In this document: piece by piece, positions 53,488 through 64,000 of the stretch
Numbering within the stretch: the first letter of the stretch is position 1
Layout of the letters: each line of letters begins with the position of its first letter
Assembly (NCBI GenBank): GCA_026120185.1
Contig: JANUWF010001273.1
Location: forward strand, 372,001 to 436,000
From: Voacanga thouarsii
Taxonomy: Eukaryota; Streptophyta; Magnoliopsida; Gentianales; Apocynaceae
Reading direction: 5' to 3'
DNA: 64,000 nucleotides
Notes under the pieces: model-generated
Seen by the model: only the letters and a program-made list of their open reading frames with translations
What the model was told of the DNA's origin: nothing
Databases searched by the model: none
Program-made: the position numbers and the translations under genes

Positions 53488-55876
53488 ACCGAAATGGTTG
53501 ATCAACCATCAACCATGGCTGTTTTTCCATGGGATCACTCAAGACTCTCCGTCGCACGTGGACCTTCTTTAGTCTTCACCATAGCACTCGTCAATCAAGT
53601 AATTATTCTCAAAACCTTCTTTTTAAATTCTGAAATCATGTCTCTTAGGAGGTGATAGGGAGATAGAATAAGAATGGGGGATCGAGTATATGCATGTGGA
53701 TTAAGGGGATGGAGTTAAGACATGATGATTGTTGTATATGACTAAGTTGTATGTATTTCCTTTTGAATCAATGTATGTTCTTCGTGCTTGATGAATTTTA
53801 TGGATGTTTGAAGCATGTTAGACATCATGACACCAAAGGTGATTAGGCTCTTATGTTTCTATTTTCCATTGAAGCTATTCATGATGATTATGCCTAGAAG
53901 AAAGTTAGCTTTGTGATAGTATGTGATAAGTCAAGCATGTGTTCATGAATGGATTGGTATATTATTTGATGTTGGAGAATGTGTTTAAGAATCTCTTCTA
54001 GCAATAGGAAAATCATGGTGAGAGATTATTTTCTTGTAAAGTCTAGGTTATTTTTATTAACAAATTTTATTACTTTAATTAGAATTACTACTATATTTTT
54101 CTCTATGAAATTCGAAACTCTAGGAAGATTTGGATTGGATTATTAATTGGAATATTAATATTTTATTTATCAAATAAATAAATATTTTATTAAAAATAAT
54201 ATATATATATAATAGATAAATCTTTTATATAAATAATAATAAATAAAATATTAGAATTAATTAATGACCTTGTAGGCCCTAGTTAAAACTTTTACCTATA
54301 TTCCTAAATATTATTTATATTAAGATCTATTTGTTATTTATTAATTAAAAATTTAAAATAATTCATTTATTATTAATTTTATTTACTACTAATTATTTAT
54401 TATATATTAAAAAATTAATTAAAAGTTATTTGTAATTTATTATTTATTTACAATAAAGCTATTTTAAATTACCATTTATTAATATTATTTAGGGCTTAGT
54501 ATTATTGAATATTCAAACCTTAGTTTATTAATAATAACACTCAAAAATTATTAATTGAGTTTATAATTTATTAGCAATTATTTTAGAACCCCAAGTTATT
54601 TTAACTTATCAAACTAAACTTATTTTATAAAATTCTTTATCAGCTAGCCTTAAAGCTTAGGACATTAGGGATGTGATGGTAATAAGTTGAGCTAGGATTA
54701 CTTATGTAAGTGAATTTAGCTTGAGTGTAACCTTATGTTTTGTGTTTACCCCAGGTGGGGTTAGGTCAGCCTTAGAAGACTCTTGAATTTGGGCCAGCAA
54801 AGAATCAGGTAAGCTCCTACATGGAATTTTGTGAAGACCAACGGAATTATTTTGGCAAGCTAAATGCGATGTGTATGGACATTTATTTTGTAAAGGCAAT
54901 TAAGGGTTGTTTTTCCTTTTTATTTCAGTCAAGCAAATCATTTGAAAATTAAAAAAACAGTTTTACACAAAATGCTAAATTCTTTCTGAAACCTAACATT
55001 GATAAGAATTTTAGAAACCCTTAATTGCTATTTCCAAATAAAATAATGTGTGATCAATTTTCTCCCAAGTGGGACAATCAACGTTGAGTACTCAATAAGG
55101 GTAGACTACCAGGACTAGTCTTTGAAGGGCTAGGGTAAGTCTCTCAGTAGGTGGCCACCTCTGAGGGGTGAGTCCTTCTTAGATAGGATGCCAGTCCGGT
55201 AGGTCATGCCGGTCCGAGCTAGCAAGTTTCAGTCATGTGGACTGTGTGTTCCCGAAATGGACAATCGGTAAGTTTGGGTGTAGATGGAGGAGTATCTCAC
55301 CCGGTAGGCCGTACACCTACCTTTTGTCAGCTTGCACAAAGTGTGGCATTCTGACCGTTATTTAGTCATAGGGCCCAACGTGTGGTAACCCATGGCTACC
55401 CATTTGAGTGGTTGTACTTATTGTGCACATGTGTGGTTTGAAAAGGAAAACACCACTCTTAATTTCAATGCTTATTTAATGCTTGCCAACACTTCTCTTT
55501 ATGAAATTTTTACAACTTGCATACATGAATTATTTTATCTGAAACTCTCAAAGCACACACGGGCTCACTGAGATTTTTATCTCACCACCTTTTATGCCAT
55601 GTTTTCAGGAAGATCCTGCTTTGGAGGTCATTAGCTAGATCATTGCCTATGCTTTGAAGACTCGTGTTATTTTCTTTATGTGACGTTTTGAGAGATTGTT
55701 GCAAATAATTTATTTTGGAATTGTACCAGTATTTATCTTTTGGGTTGTAATAAGTTTAATTTTAAAGTCTTTATTTTATTTTGTTCTATGTAACCTAGTT
55801 ATAAAGACCCCTTGTCATCTGGACGGGGCGACATCCCCGGCCCAGATGGGCCTAGGTAGTGGGGTGTTACAGTGGA

Positions 55877-56237
55877 TCTATATTAAATCCTTCATGAGAC
55901 CAAGATAATAATTGATTGTGATATTGACTAAGTGATTCATGATAATATTTTCAAAAGCTTTTGTCTAAATTGCATATTATCGCATCCTTAAGTTGTGTAT
56001 ATTTCTTTATTTTTCTTATTTTTATCTTATTATTTTACTTGATATGTTAAAAAATGAATGAAAAGTAATTAGTGTGTACTTGTTCCTTTGAGGATTGATA
56101 CTCATTAATTCCCTATACTATACTTGCGATGAGTATACTTGCTCAAATTTGTATTTTGGGATTAATGTTTTAACTAAAACTTGAGTAAGCGATGGATTTA
56201 AAATTGAAGATTTTATGTACCCAAATTTTACGCATCA
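55877..56237 (+). repeat. Athila-like 3' LTR, right part
   Basis: It continues from 51499 after the solo LTR; the GTGGATCTATATTAAATCC context matches the 5' LTR at 46552. It ends CAAATTTTACGCATCA at 56237. Confidence 0.88.
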
Positions 56238-56379
56238 TTTTATCAATCAACATAAATGTTTGATTTGTCTCAATCATGATACATTGACTGACAATTGATG
56301 TGTTTGGATTTGGGTATAAAAATCATATAAAAACTAAGCACATTCCCAATCAAGTTTAAATTAAAACGTTAACCCTAAA
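56238..56379. other. Spacer with an inverted scrap of Athila-like LTR
   Basis: From about 56313 to 56379 the sequence is the reverse complement of about 48550-48630 in middle LTR piece 1. The 75 bases before it are not recognised. Copy B begins at 56380. Confidence 0.7.
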
Positions 56380-56381
56380 TT

Positions 56382-56660
56382 GTGATGCCATTTGAGGATT
56401 ATGACATTATTTTAATCATAGATTGGATGGACAAACATGGTGCTCTAGTAGATTATCAGAACAAGTTGGTACAATTTGTTAGACTCGGGAAAGATGCCCT
56501 AGAGTTCAAAGGAGGCAAGTTAAAAGAATTTAAATGTTCAATTTTGGAGACTAAGGCTCAGCAGATGCTGAAGAAGAGATGTCAAGGTGATCTAGCATAT
56601 CTGGTTAACGAACATAAGAATGAGAGTACACTAGAAAACATCATCATGGTATGAGAGTTC
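56382..56660 (+). pseudogene. pol: Tekay-like protease C-terminal part (copy B)
   Basis: It reads 'MPFEDYDIILIIDWMDKHGA' and 'LVDYQNKLVQFVRL', then 'KRCQGDLAYLV', to the shared stop at 56652-56654. The N-terminal half with the catalytic Asp is absent, lost at the duplication boundary. It runs on into RT. Confidence 0.88.
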
Positions 56661-57638
56661 GTTGACATCTTTCCTGAGGAATTGGCAACTCTACCCCCAC
56701 CTCAGGAAGTGGAGTTTACTATCAACCTTATACCGAGAGAAGAGCCAATATCCAAGATACCATATCGCATTGCTCCTATGAAACTCAAAGAGTTGAAAGA
56801 ACAGTTGGAGGAATTGTTGGGACAAGGATATGTTAGACCAAGTACTTCACTGTGGGGAGCACCGGTGTTATTTGTGAAAAAAAAAAGAGGATAGGACACT
56901 GCATTTTTTTTATTAATTATCATGGTTTAAATAGCTTAATGATAAAGAATAAATATCCACCCCCACTTATTGATGAGTTGTTTGACCAATTAAGAGGGTC
57001 TAGTTGTTACTCTAAGCCTGATTTGAGGCATGGTCATTACCAAGTGAGAATCTAGGAGGAAGACATTCCTAAGACTGCATTTAACACCCAGTATAGGCAC
57101 TATAAGTTATTGCAATACCCTTTGGGTTAACTAACATACTCGCAACCTTTATAGACTTGATACACTAAATATTTTGGCCTTATCTGGACAAATTTTTTGT
57201 GATCTTTATCGACTATATATTGATTTAATCCAAGAGCTCGAAGGAACATACAAAACATCTCAAGTTTGTTTTGGAAACGTTGAGGGAGCACTAGTTGTAC
57301 ACTAAGTTTAGCAAGTGTGAATTTTGGTTAGACATAGTCTCATTTTTAGGGCATGTTGTAACTATGGAAAGAAACAAGGTAGACCCTGCCAAAGTAGAAT
57401 CCATTAAAAACTAGAAGCAACCTAAGACTGTTACAGAAATTAGGAGTTTTTTGGGATTAGTTGGGTATTATAGGAAATTCATAAAAAGAATTTCAACTCT
57501 TGCCTCACCTTTGACAAGGCTATAACGAAAAGATGTGCCGTTCTTGTGGAATAGAAAGTGTGAGAGTAGCTTTCAAGAGATGAAGAAAAGGTTGATCACG
57601 CGCCTATGTTGATCTTGCCAGAAGAAAGGAAACACTAT
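56661..57638 (+). pseudogene. pol: Tekay-like reverse transcriptase, truncated (copy B)
   Basis: It reads '[20 protein letters not shown]' and [20 protein letters not shown], keeping the Trp that is a stop in copy A. A frameshift at the A run (56878-56886) follows. '[20 protein letters not shown]' and '[10 protein letters not shown]' come next in another frame, then a stop. The active-site region reads FIDYI as in copy A. RT ends at the LTR at 57639 without RNase H or integrase, exactly as in copy A. Confidence 0.9.
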
Positions 57639-57846
57639 TGTGACGCCCCCACCCTAAATGCCCATAGAAATGGGGAAATATATAGCCCATATTGCATGAG
57701 CGTTTTTGCATATAGACATATTTAGCATTGCATGAATAAATTTGCTATGACTGTGGAAGAATTGTTGTGCTTTGGTGATGTTTAATAAATCGCTATTTGA
57801 AATAATAATTCATATTCTAGCATTAAACTATTAATTCGGGGATATA

Positions 57847-57889
<43 letters not shown>

Positions 57890-60800
57890 GTGTGTGTAAT
57901 AAAACTAACTCCAAATTGCATATTTAATTATTGAGTAATGGTTAATTAAAATAGTTTAAGTAACTATTTATCAATTGTTAAATAATCACCTAATTATATA
58001 TATTTAAAATATTTTTGTGCATTTGCAATATATTTACTAAACACTCATTATAGGTTTATTTTATTTTTTGCTTGTGTATTAATTTTAGGGAGTATTTAAA
58101 TATTAGACTAGCAAGACTTTCTTCTTATTTTATTTTATCTGGAGAGAAGTTGAATTTTCTTAAATAAAATATTTATTCTAGCTAAGAGAATATTTTGAGG
58201 GAATTATTAGGCTTTTAGAAGCCAGGTAGCCACCTCTTAGGAGAAGTAAAAGGTAGAAAACCCAGTTGTTGTGTATTTGGAAAATTATCTTCAAGGGGAA
58301 TTATTATCTCCAATCCTTCAATACTTAGGAAAAATAGGAGAATATTCCTATCCTATTCCCATTCCTATGTACTACCACCTCACTCTCCAAATCCTATAAC
58401 ATTATGATTAATTAAATAAATGAGGTTTTTTATTAGATAAAAACCTAGAGAAAATTTGAAATTTCCTTAATTCTGTTTCTACTTCCTAAACCTAACATAA
58501 TTCACCTATAAAAACCCAATTATATCAGATTTTTTATCCCTAATTCACCCTAGTAGCTATCTCTTACTCTCTCCTTCTCTCCTCTCACATAAAATTCCCT
58601 ATTTATTTATCCATAGTTTAATTAATGTATTACTTCCAGAGAAATTATGCACAAGAACACAACTTTGAAGCACCATTCCTAGATTGATTTCTTAACATTC
58701 TTGGTGGAAATGAAGGCTAGATAATACCCAATCTTTTCTCTAAGGTTGTTTGAGTTAGACATAATAGGAGGTAATAACAAAGTTGGTCTTTCCGTTAATT
58801 TTCGTGATTGCTACCGTAATAGTGGGAAATTCGGGTTTTTAGGTTTTAAATTTTGTAACATGCAATAATTTTTTGATTGTTATCTAAACATGCTCAAATT
58901 GTTAAAAAGAAACCACCTTGCTAATGATTTAATGAAAAGAAAACACTTTTAACATTTATTCTGCGATTATGTGCTAGTTGTAGGTTTTATTTCAAAATAA
59001 AATAGCAAAATGAATTATTGATGCAAGACCTTATGATATTCTGATCTAGACATGTTTAGAATGTGCGTTAACAGATCATGCTAGAGAAACTTTCCATACA
59101 ACCCAATAATTTTCGAAAAAACTAAAGGGACATATTACTCTGTTTTTGTTGAATAGTCAGGTTTCAGCTGTTATATCATGGTGATAATGTCCAAATATTG
59201 GAAAGGTTAGACCAGATAAAAATTAGCTTTATGTATGTAGATGTTAACTGTAAAATTTCAGAATTTTCCAATGTGGGAATTAAAAGTTCCGAATATTTAT
59301 TTCAATCTGGTCTGTGCTGGACAGGTTACTACTATAGTGAAAAATAATTTACTGAGAGTAACTAAGGCCTGATTTTTCTGTAAGTTCACTTTCATTCTGT
59401 TCTATATGTGTTTGGGTATGTCTCTATGAAAATTTAGGTCAATCCAAAGTTCATTCCCTTGTATTATGCTAATAGGAAAAAGTGTCACTCAAGCTGGAAA
59501 TTGTTTTCAACTTAGGAAATTTTAAGAAAACTTCTATTATTAATTTATATGTGTGACTTATGTGGAATAATTGTGTATGTCAACACTAGGATGTAATAAT
59601 GGATTTAATGTTATCAATAATAATATTACCATTATTTTATTATTACTCTTAATAATATTATTATTTACAATATTATTTTTATTATGCGTTATTAATATTA
59701 TCGTCACTAATATTATTAATATTGTCATAATTATCATTATTATTAGTATTTAGTACTCATCAAATTGCCTACTCATTAATTGATATATCTTCTCAATTTT
59801 TTTTTTGTATTACTATGAACAAACAATACTTTAATTAGCTAAGCAAGTACTTAAATGATTATCTAATTATTTAGTTCTTTGGTTACTTAATGTTTTTACG
59901 CATTTACTAACCTATTTATTTGATTTTTATTTACTTTCATGAGCAACCTTTATTTTAATTAACTAATATTTATTTATATAGCTATATAATTATTTAGCCA
60001 TTTGTCCGCTTATCTTATATTTATTTATTATCTTAGTATACATTAAATTGTTAGTACACAATATTTCGTGTTTAGCTTGTTATATTTGAAATAGAGTTGA
60101 TAGTTGGTATGCACTGTGTGATGACTTGATGTTAGAAGTTGGGCTAGTTTTGGATACTATGGCAATATAAGAGTTATAGGAAAGTTTGTGACATGATATT
60201 TGTATTTTCTCTAGATAGGATTAGGAGCCACTGATCAGGTCATCGGAAGAATATAATATTGTGAGACAAATGAATCAAGTTAGTTCTTGCATTAAAACCA
60301 TTTGTGAAACAACACAATTGCAAGTTGTCAAATTTCATGTTTTGTTTTGATAAAATGTTCAGCATGGCTAGATTTCTTACTTTATTTCTACTCACGTACT
60401 GATTTCTTAAACCAAAGGATTTTCAAAATGACTCACTTGGTTTTTCACACTAAATGTGTTGAACAAGGTTTCCCATGTCATGTTGGATATTTTCTTTTTG
60501 GCTACAATTTGATGCTAATAAGTTCCATGTTGCAAAATTGTTGTGTGCCCAATAAGGGTAGGCTACTAGCACTAGTCTAAGAAGGAGCGAGCTAGTTTCC
60601 TGGTAGGTGGCCACCTTCGGGAGGTGAAATCGATCTTGATAAGGTGACAGTGCTAGTAAGTCAGGCTGGTTCGAGCTAGCGACTAGTTCCAAGTGGATCA
60701 ATCCTTTCTTTTTTTTTTTTTTTTTCCAGAATGGACAATCGGATGTTAGATGGGTCTAGGCAAAAATAGAGTATCCCCACTCGTGGGTTGATCACCAATA

Positions 60801-61347
60801 GTGCTGTGATGCAGAGTTTCACAATACAAGGTCATGATGTAGGTTTTCGTGACTCATGGCTATAATGTAAAATTTTATAGTCCACGTTATTGTTGAATGG
60901 TTGATTTTCTTGGAATAAAGTTATTTATTGAGAATACAAATTAAAAACTCCACTCTTGTATTTAAAACTATTGACTTTGATTGCAATTGCATTTTTGGTA
61001 TTTAAAAGTTGCATATCACGAAATTGTTTGAAATATACACTCTCACACATAGAGGACTTACTAGGAAATTTACTTCTCACAATTTTTGTGCATGTTTTTA
61101 GGTCCTGAGCACTACTAACACGGTCAGTGCTAGAGTTCATGATCTTGTACTTGACATTTTAGATGCCTTTTCTTAGAGACAATGCCTTATTATGCTTTGT
61201 TTTTCAGACTCTGATTGAGCTTTACTTAAGCTGTATTATGTTAAGTTTTATTTGAGTTATTTATTTACGTCATTATAAAGACCACTTGTCCTTTGGACAA
61301 GGTGACATCCCCGCCCCTTTTGGGGTACTAGGTAGCTGTGTGTTTCA
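57639..61347 (+). repeat. Tekay-like long LTR, copy B
   Basis: It starts TGTGACGCCCCCACCC and ends AGCTGTGTGTTTCA (3709 bp). The GT microsatellite lies at 57848-57897, the ATT-rich block at 59620-59755 and the conserved module at 60541-60800. It is the duplicate of 39101-42835. Confidence 0.9.
57848..57897. repeat. (GT)n microsatellite in LTR copy B
   Basis: A GT run with one GC unit near its 3' third; the copy A run is uninterrupted. Confidence 0.95.
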
Positions 61348-61349
61348 AG

Positions 61350-62480
61350 TGGAATCAGAGCCTAAGTTTAGGTATTTACCATAATTTAATAGATTTGGAA
61401 TTTTAATTTTTATGATTTTTGCTAAACTAAGAGTATTTTGTGCGAATAAGGTTGTCAGAAAATGTAAGACAGCCCGCATAGCCATGGCCTTGTACGAAAG
61501 CCCTGCACTTGTCACAACTCGAGAACTTGTTGATATGTATGACTTGTATGGTAGTAGTAACATTGAAATCAAAACTCGAAATTTAAACTGATAGCCCATT
61601 TTTATGATCCTGAGTAGTTGAATTTCAAGGAGTATAGGATTGAAGCTAAGAGCATAGTTAGAGGCATCTTTTAATTCATAGAATAGATTCTAGATTGTGG
61701 AATCTGGAATTATTAGTAAAGTCCTGGGTGAGCTGACCCTAAGACTGACTATTACCTTTAAAATAAAAGATTTAGAATTTAATAATGACTATGGTTATTT
61801 GTGTTTAAGTTCGTTTGTTGGTGATTTGAACTTGAAAATCTTACTACGTGGTGATAAGTTAATATCTGAGGAAATTTAATCCCTGTGTATTGTAATAATG
61901 GTAACATTGATAAGGTTGTGAAAGAAAGTCTATGTCGACAAGAACACATAGATATTTTAACGAATGTGATAATTGCTCTTATGTGAGATTTTTTAGGTAT
62001 AAGAGGACCATACGTGATGAGAAAGAATGATCTTGATACTTATTTTAGTCTTCTGATTTTAACTATCCTAGTTCCAATTTGATGGATAGGACCATATTAT
62101 AAAGATGAGAGCTTAGAAATGGTGTTTATTATTAGGATTTTAGATTTTGATATTTATGATTTGGAGGTGTGTGATTTTCTGTTGCGCCTGCTAATTATGT
62201 GTGAATAGTGGATAATGTCTACAATGCCCAATGATTATGTGTGGTGTATTTTATGTGAAATATCTATGCAATAAATTTATATGTCTTTTATCTAATTGAG
62301 CATGCTATATGAATTTTCTTGTTTTTAGTACATGGCATATTTGTATATTAATTTTCGGCTAGAACAAATGGGTTGACGATGAGTATTTGGATATTGCGTG
62401 TGAGTAGAATGTAGAGAAGCGATGATTATGGAAAGTAGCTACTATTTACAATTGTACTACAATAGCAGATGCAACCATAC
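61350..62480 (+). other. Primer-binding site and leader, copy B
   Basis: TGGAATCAGAGCC at 61350-61362 has one change against copy A. The leader that follows is nearly the same as 42851-43970 and shows no gene; the frame 61697-61879 is short and unrecognised. Confidence 0.72.
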
Positions 62481-62790
62481 CAGCGAATGAGGAAGACCAA
62501 GATCAAACAATTTTAGGAACAATTTTGAAGATGAGAAACTTCCATGCTAAACGGCGGTAGAGCAACAATTGGAAAATAAGTGGAAGCACAAAAAGATTAC
62601 TTCGACGGAAGCCGCTCCAAATTCGGCAATGTGTTATCACTATAGGAGGAGCAAACACATGGAAACAGATTATTAGTTCAAGGAGTTAAACTAGAGATGC
62701 CTCAAATATGCAGATTCTACATATGCAATATAGACTTGCTCGAGGCTACTTCGATTTAACTAAGGAAACTACACCCCACCATCACAACAG
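62481..62790 (+). pseudogene. Gag-like zinc-knuckle fragment, copy B
   Basis: This is the duplicate of 43983-44290. The knuckle (62632-62673) has lost another Cys: the second Cys is Tyr (TGT to TAT), as well as the last. It also carries a stop where copy A has Glu-Val ('CGGTAGAGC'), so it is more decayed. Confidence 0.5.
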
Positions 62791-64000
62791 ACTAATTAAA
62801 AAAACATAACTAGAGTTCATAGAGTCAACAACCTAATACTACAAAAGAATACTCAAGTGCTCACTTTAGAACAAAGAAAACTCGAGATATCTATTTTGGC
62901 CCATAGTCATGTTCCTGAGTCCGCGAACATAAGGTGAAGATACTAGCCAATAGTTGACCGTGGGTGCTGCTAGGCCCATAGTCATGCTCTTAGGAGCCGA
63001 TGCGACTTGAAAATGCCACGAGGATGAGAAGATCCTTAGATTGGAGTTGTATTTTTTTTTTTTTTTTTTGTTAGAGGAATTGCGATCCTTATATCACCTT
63101 TGATTCACCATAATGGAGACATAAATTGAAATTGTAAAAGATGAAGAATGAGAAGAATTTCCAAGAGCCTAAGAGAATATCAAAGTTTACACTTATCATA
63201 CTTCAAGCACTATACGTGGATGCATCAAATCAAGAAGGAAAAGTTGTGTCCGTGAATTCCTATGGTGGTGATTCAATCTTCCTTAATCTCACATCTTTAC
63301 TCTTTCTTCCAAGTTTCCTCATGCAAAATATATCCTTTTACTTGTCATTGTTGTTATGAGCTTTTTTCTAAGATTTGATTATAGAAGGCCATCTTAGCTA
63401 CCCCACACGTTGTTAGAAAATTGCTCCTTATCAAAGGCATCTTTATTGTACCTAATTTCTTTATATCACTTACATGTTGACTGTCTATTCCTTATTTCAT
63501 TGGACTTATTCTATCTATTTCTTATTCTTCTTCATTCTTTTCACTTGCACACTTTATCATCTGCTTTCTCATTCAAGCTATTTCTTGCTACCTATTTTCT
63601 TCTCCATTTGTTGTGAATTTTCTTCTAAAGATTTAGATAATTAAAGAAACCTTTGCTATTGTAGTCAATGTTTGTAATTATTATTTATCAAACTTTACAA
63701 CTTTCTTCTAAATGCTTTCGATGTTCCCTTTATGGTGACTTTCTATTTTTGCTTCATTTAGTTTACTCCATTCATTTCAAGTTTTATTGAATCCCTTTAA
63801 GTTAGCACACATTGATTTGTGTCTTCTCAAGTAAACCCCTCTTATCTTGAAATCCTAATGTCACCAACTTCACAAATCTTTCACTCTTTTATTTTTGGAA
63901 TTCTCTGTGATACTTGAAACTTTCTTTTCTTTGTTAATTGATATTGATTTGATATTCTTATCTCTCTTCCCAATATCTCATGTTGTTCCTTATAAATATT
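62791..64000 (+). other. T-rich non-coding stretch, copy B
   Basis: This repeats 44300-45446. It holds a T run at 63052-63068 and an insertion of about 46 bases relative to copy A near 62970-63015. No gene is seen; the frames at 63141-63359 and 63410-63616 look incidental. Confidence 0.6.

Larger units (their letters stand above)
51500..55871 (+). mobile_element. Solo LTR, 4372 bp, Tekay/Del-like
   Basis: It starts TGTGAAACCCCACC, ends TAGTGGGGTGTTACA, and has a perfect 5 bp target duplication GTGGA (51495-51499, 55872-55876). It has no gag or pol. Its end ('CGGGGCGACATCCCCGGCC', then GTGGGGTGTTACA) matches the pattern of the other chromovirus LTRs here, so it is taken as a solo LTR from LTR-LTR recombination. 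It contains a tRNA-like block, a CT microsatellite, an AT-rich middle (54050-54660) and the conserved module at 55083-55330. Frames such as 52298-52690 look non-coding. Confidence 0.9.
45479..56237 (+). mobile_element. Athila-like Ty3/gypsy composite, defective
   Basis: The order is a 5'-truncated LTR (45479-46916), tRNA-Asp-type primer-binding site, gag fused to RT, two further partial LTRs (48381-48644, 48645-49694), a 3' untranslated region with polypurine tract, and a complete 3' LTR (50551-56237) split by a solo LTR. Gag has the AVTLRSGKEL motif and RT the 'MDDFSIFG' and 'RMPCGLCN' motifs of Athila. Protease, RNase H, integrase and env-like regions are missing. The extra LTR pieces point to recombination between elements. 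Confidence 0.88.
56380..64000 (+). repeat. Copy B of the 7.6 kb direct duplication
   Basis: It matches 37837-45446 in the same order and orientation. It begins at TTGTGATGCC within the protease and runs past the window edge. Differences are scattered substitutions plus a few indels, for example 18 bases absent near 58962 and about 46 bases extra near 62970-63015. The copies share the RT-to-LTR junction, so that junction is older than the duplication. Confidence 0.95.

Noticed and set aside
53425..53655. ORF starting with a long Leu-Ser repeat, resembling a signal peptide
   Set aside because: It is the translation of a CT microsatellite inside a solo LTR; the remainder has no recognisable domain.
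1..64000. CRISPR arrays, bacterial operons, phage or organelle sequence
   Set aside because: No regularly spaced short repeats, no ribosome-binding sites with close-packed genes, and no rRNA or organelle genes; all structure fits plant nuclear repeats.

Overview
The window is nuclear DNA of a flowering plant, probably a eudicot. It is AT-rich and made almost entirely of nested, decayed LTR retrotransposons. I see no intact gene and no credible host gene. Every coding stretch that can be recognised is a fragment of retrotransposon gag or pol, broken by stops and frameshifts, and most are split by younger insertions.

Layout. 1-1799 is a minus-strand fragment of a long Ty3/gypsy LTR (same family as the 4.4 kb solo LTR at 51500-55871), sitting in the gag of an old SIRE-like Ty1/copia element on the + strand (about 1802-20900). 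Three further pieces interrupt that copia element: a complete minus-strand Ty3/gypsy element with a GPY/F module (3365-11236), a minus-strand solo LTR (12002-13744), and a Stowaway-type MITE (15026-15314). Removing each restores the copia reading frame at its target site. The copia element also carries a degraded third ORF in the env-like position, a polypurine tract and a 3' LTR.

20945-23251 is the 3' half of a Tekay/Del-like chromovirus pol (RNase H, integrase, chromodomain), followed by its LTR (23252-35601). That LTR is split by a complete copia element with 1.7 kb LTRs (25724-34917; 5 bp target duplication with one mismatch). The solo LTR at 12002-13744 belongs to the same family. Directly after the chromovirus LTR come a primer-binding site, an acidic ORF, and gag, protease and RT of a second Tekay-like unit (35602-39100). 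This unit ends abruptly in RT at another long LTR (39101-42835), which is again followed by a primer-binding site and leader.

45479-56237 is an Athila-like composite (tRNA-Asp-type primer-binding site, gag fused to RT, four full or partial LTR segments). Its 3' LTR is split by the 4372 bp solo LTR with a perfect 5 bp target duplication. From 56380 to the window end, 7.6 kb repeats 37837-45446 in the same orientation, so two long direct copies flank the Athila composite.

Nothing here looks able to move by itself. Polymerase or integrase active sites are altered in several elements (HFDN, YVND, FIDY, SNRD). The points of most interest are structural: a GGCGCC-centred palindrome array in the U3 of two unrelated families, a tRNA-like sequence inside a chromovirus LTR, a conserved module shared by diverged LTRs, an extra acidic ORF, and chains of internal-LTR-internal units that suggest recombination between elements.
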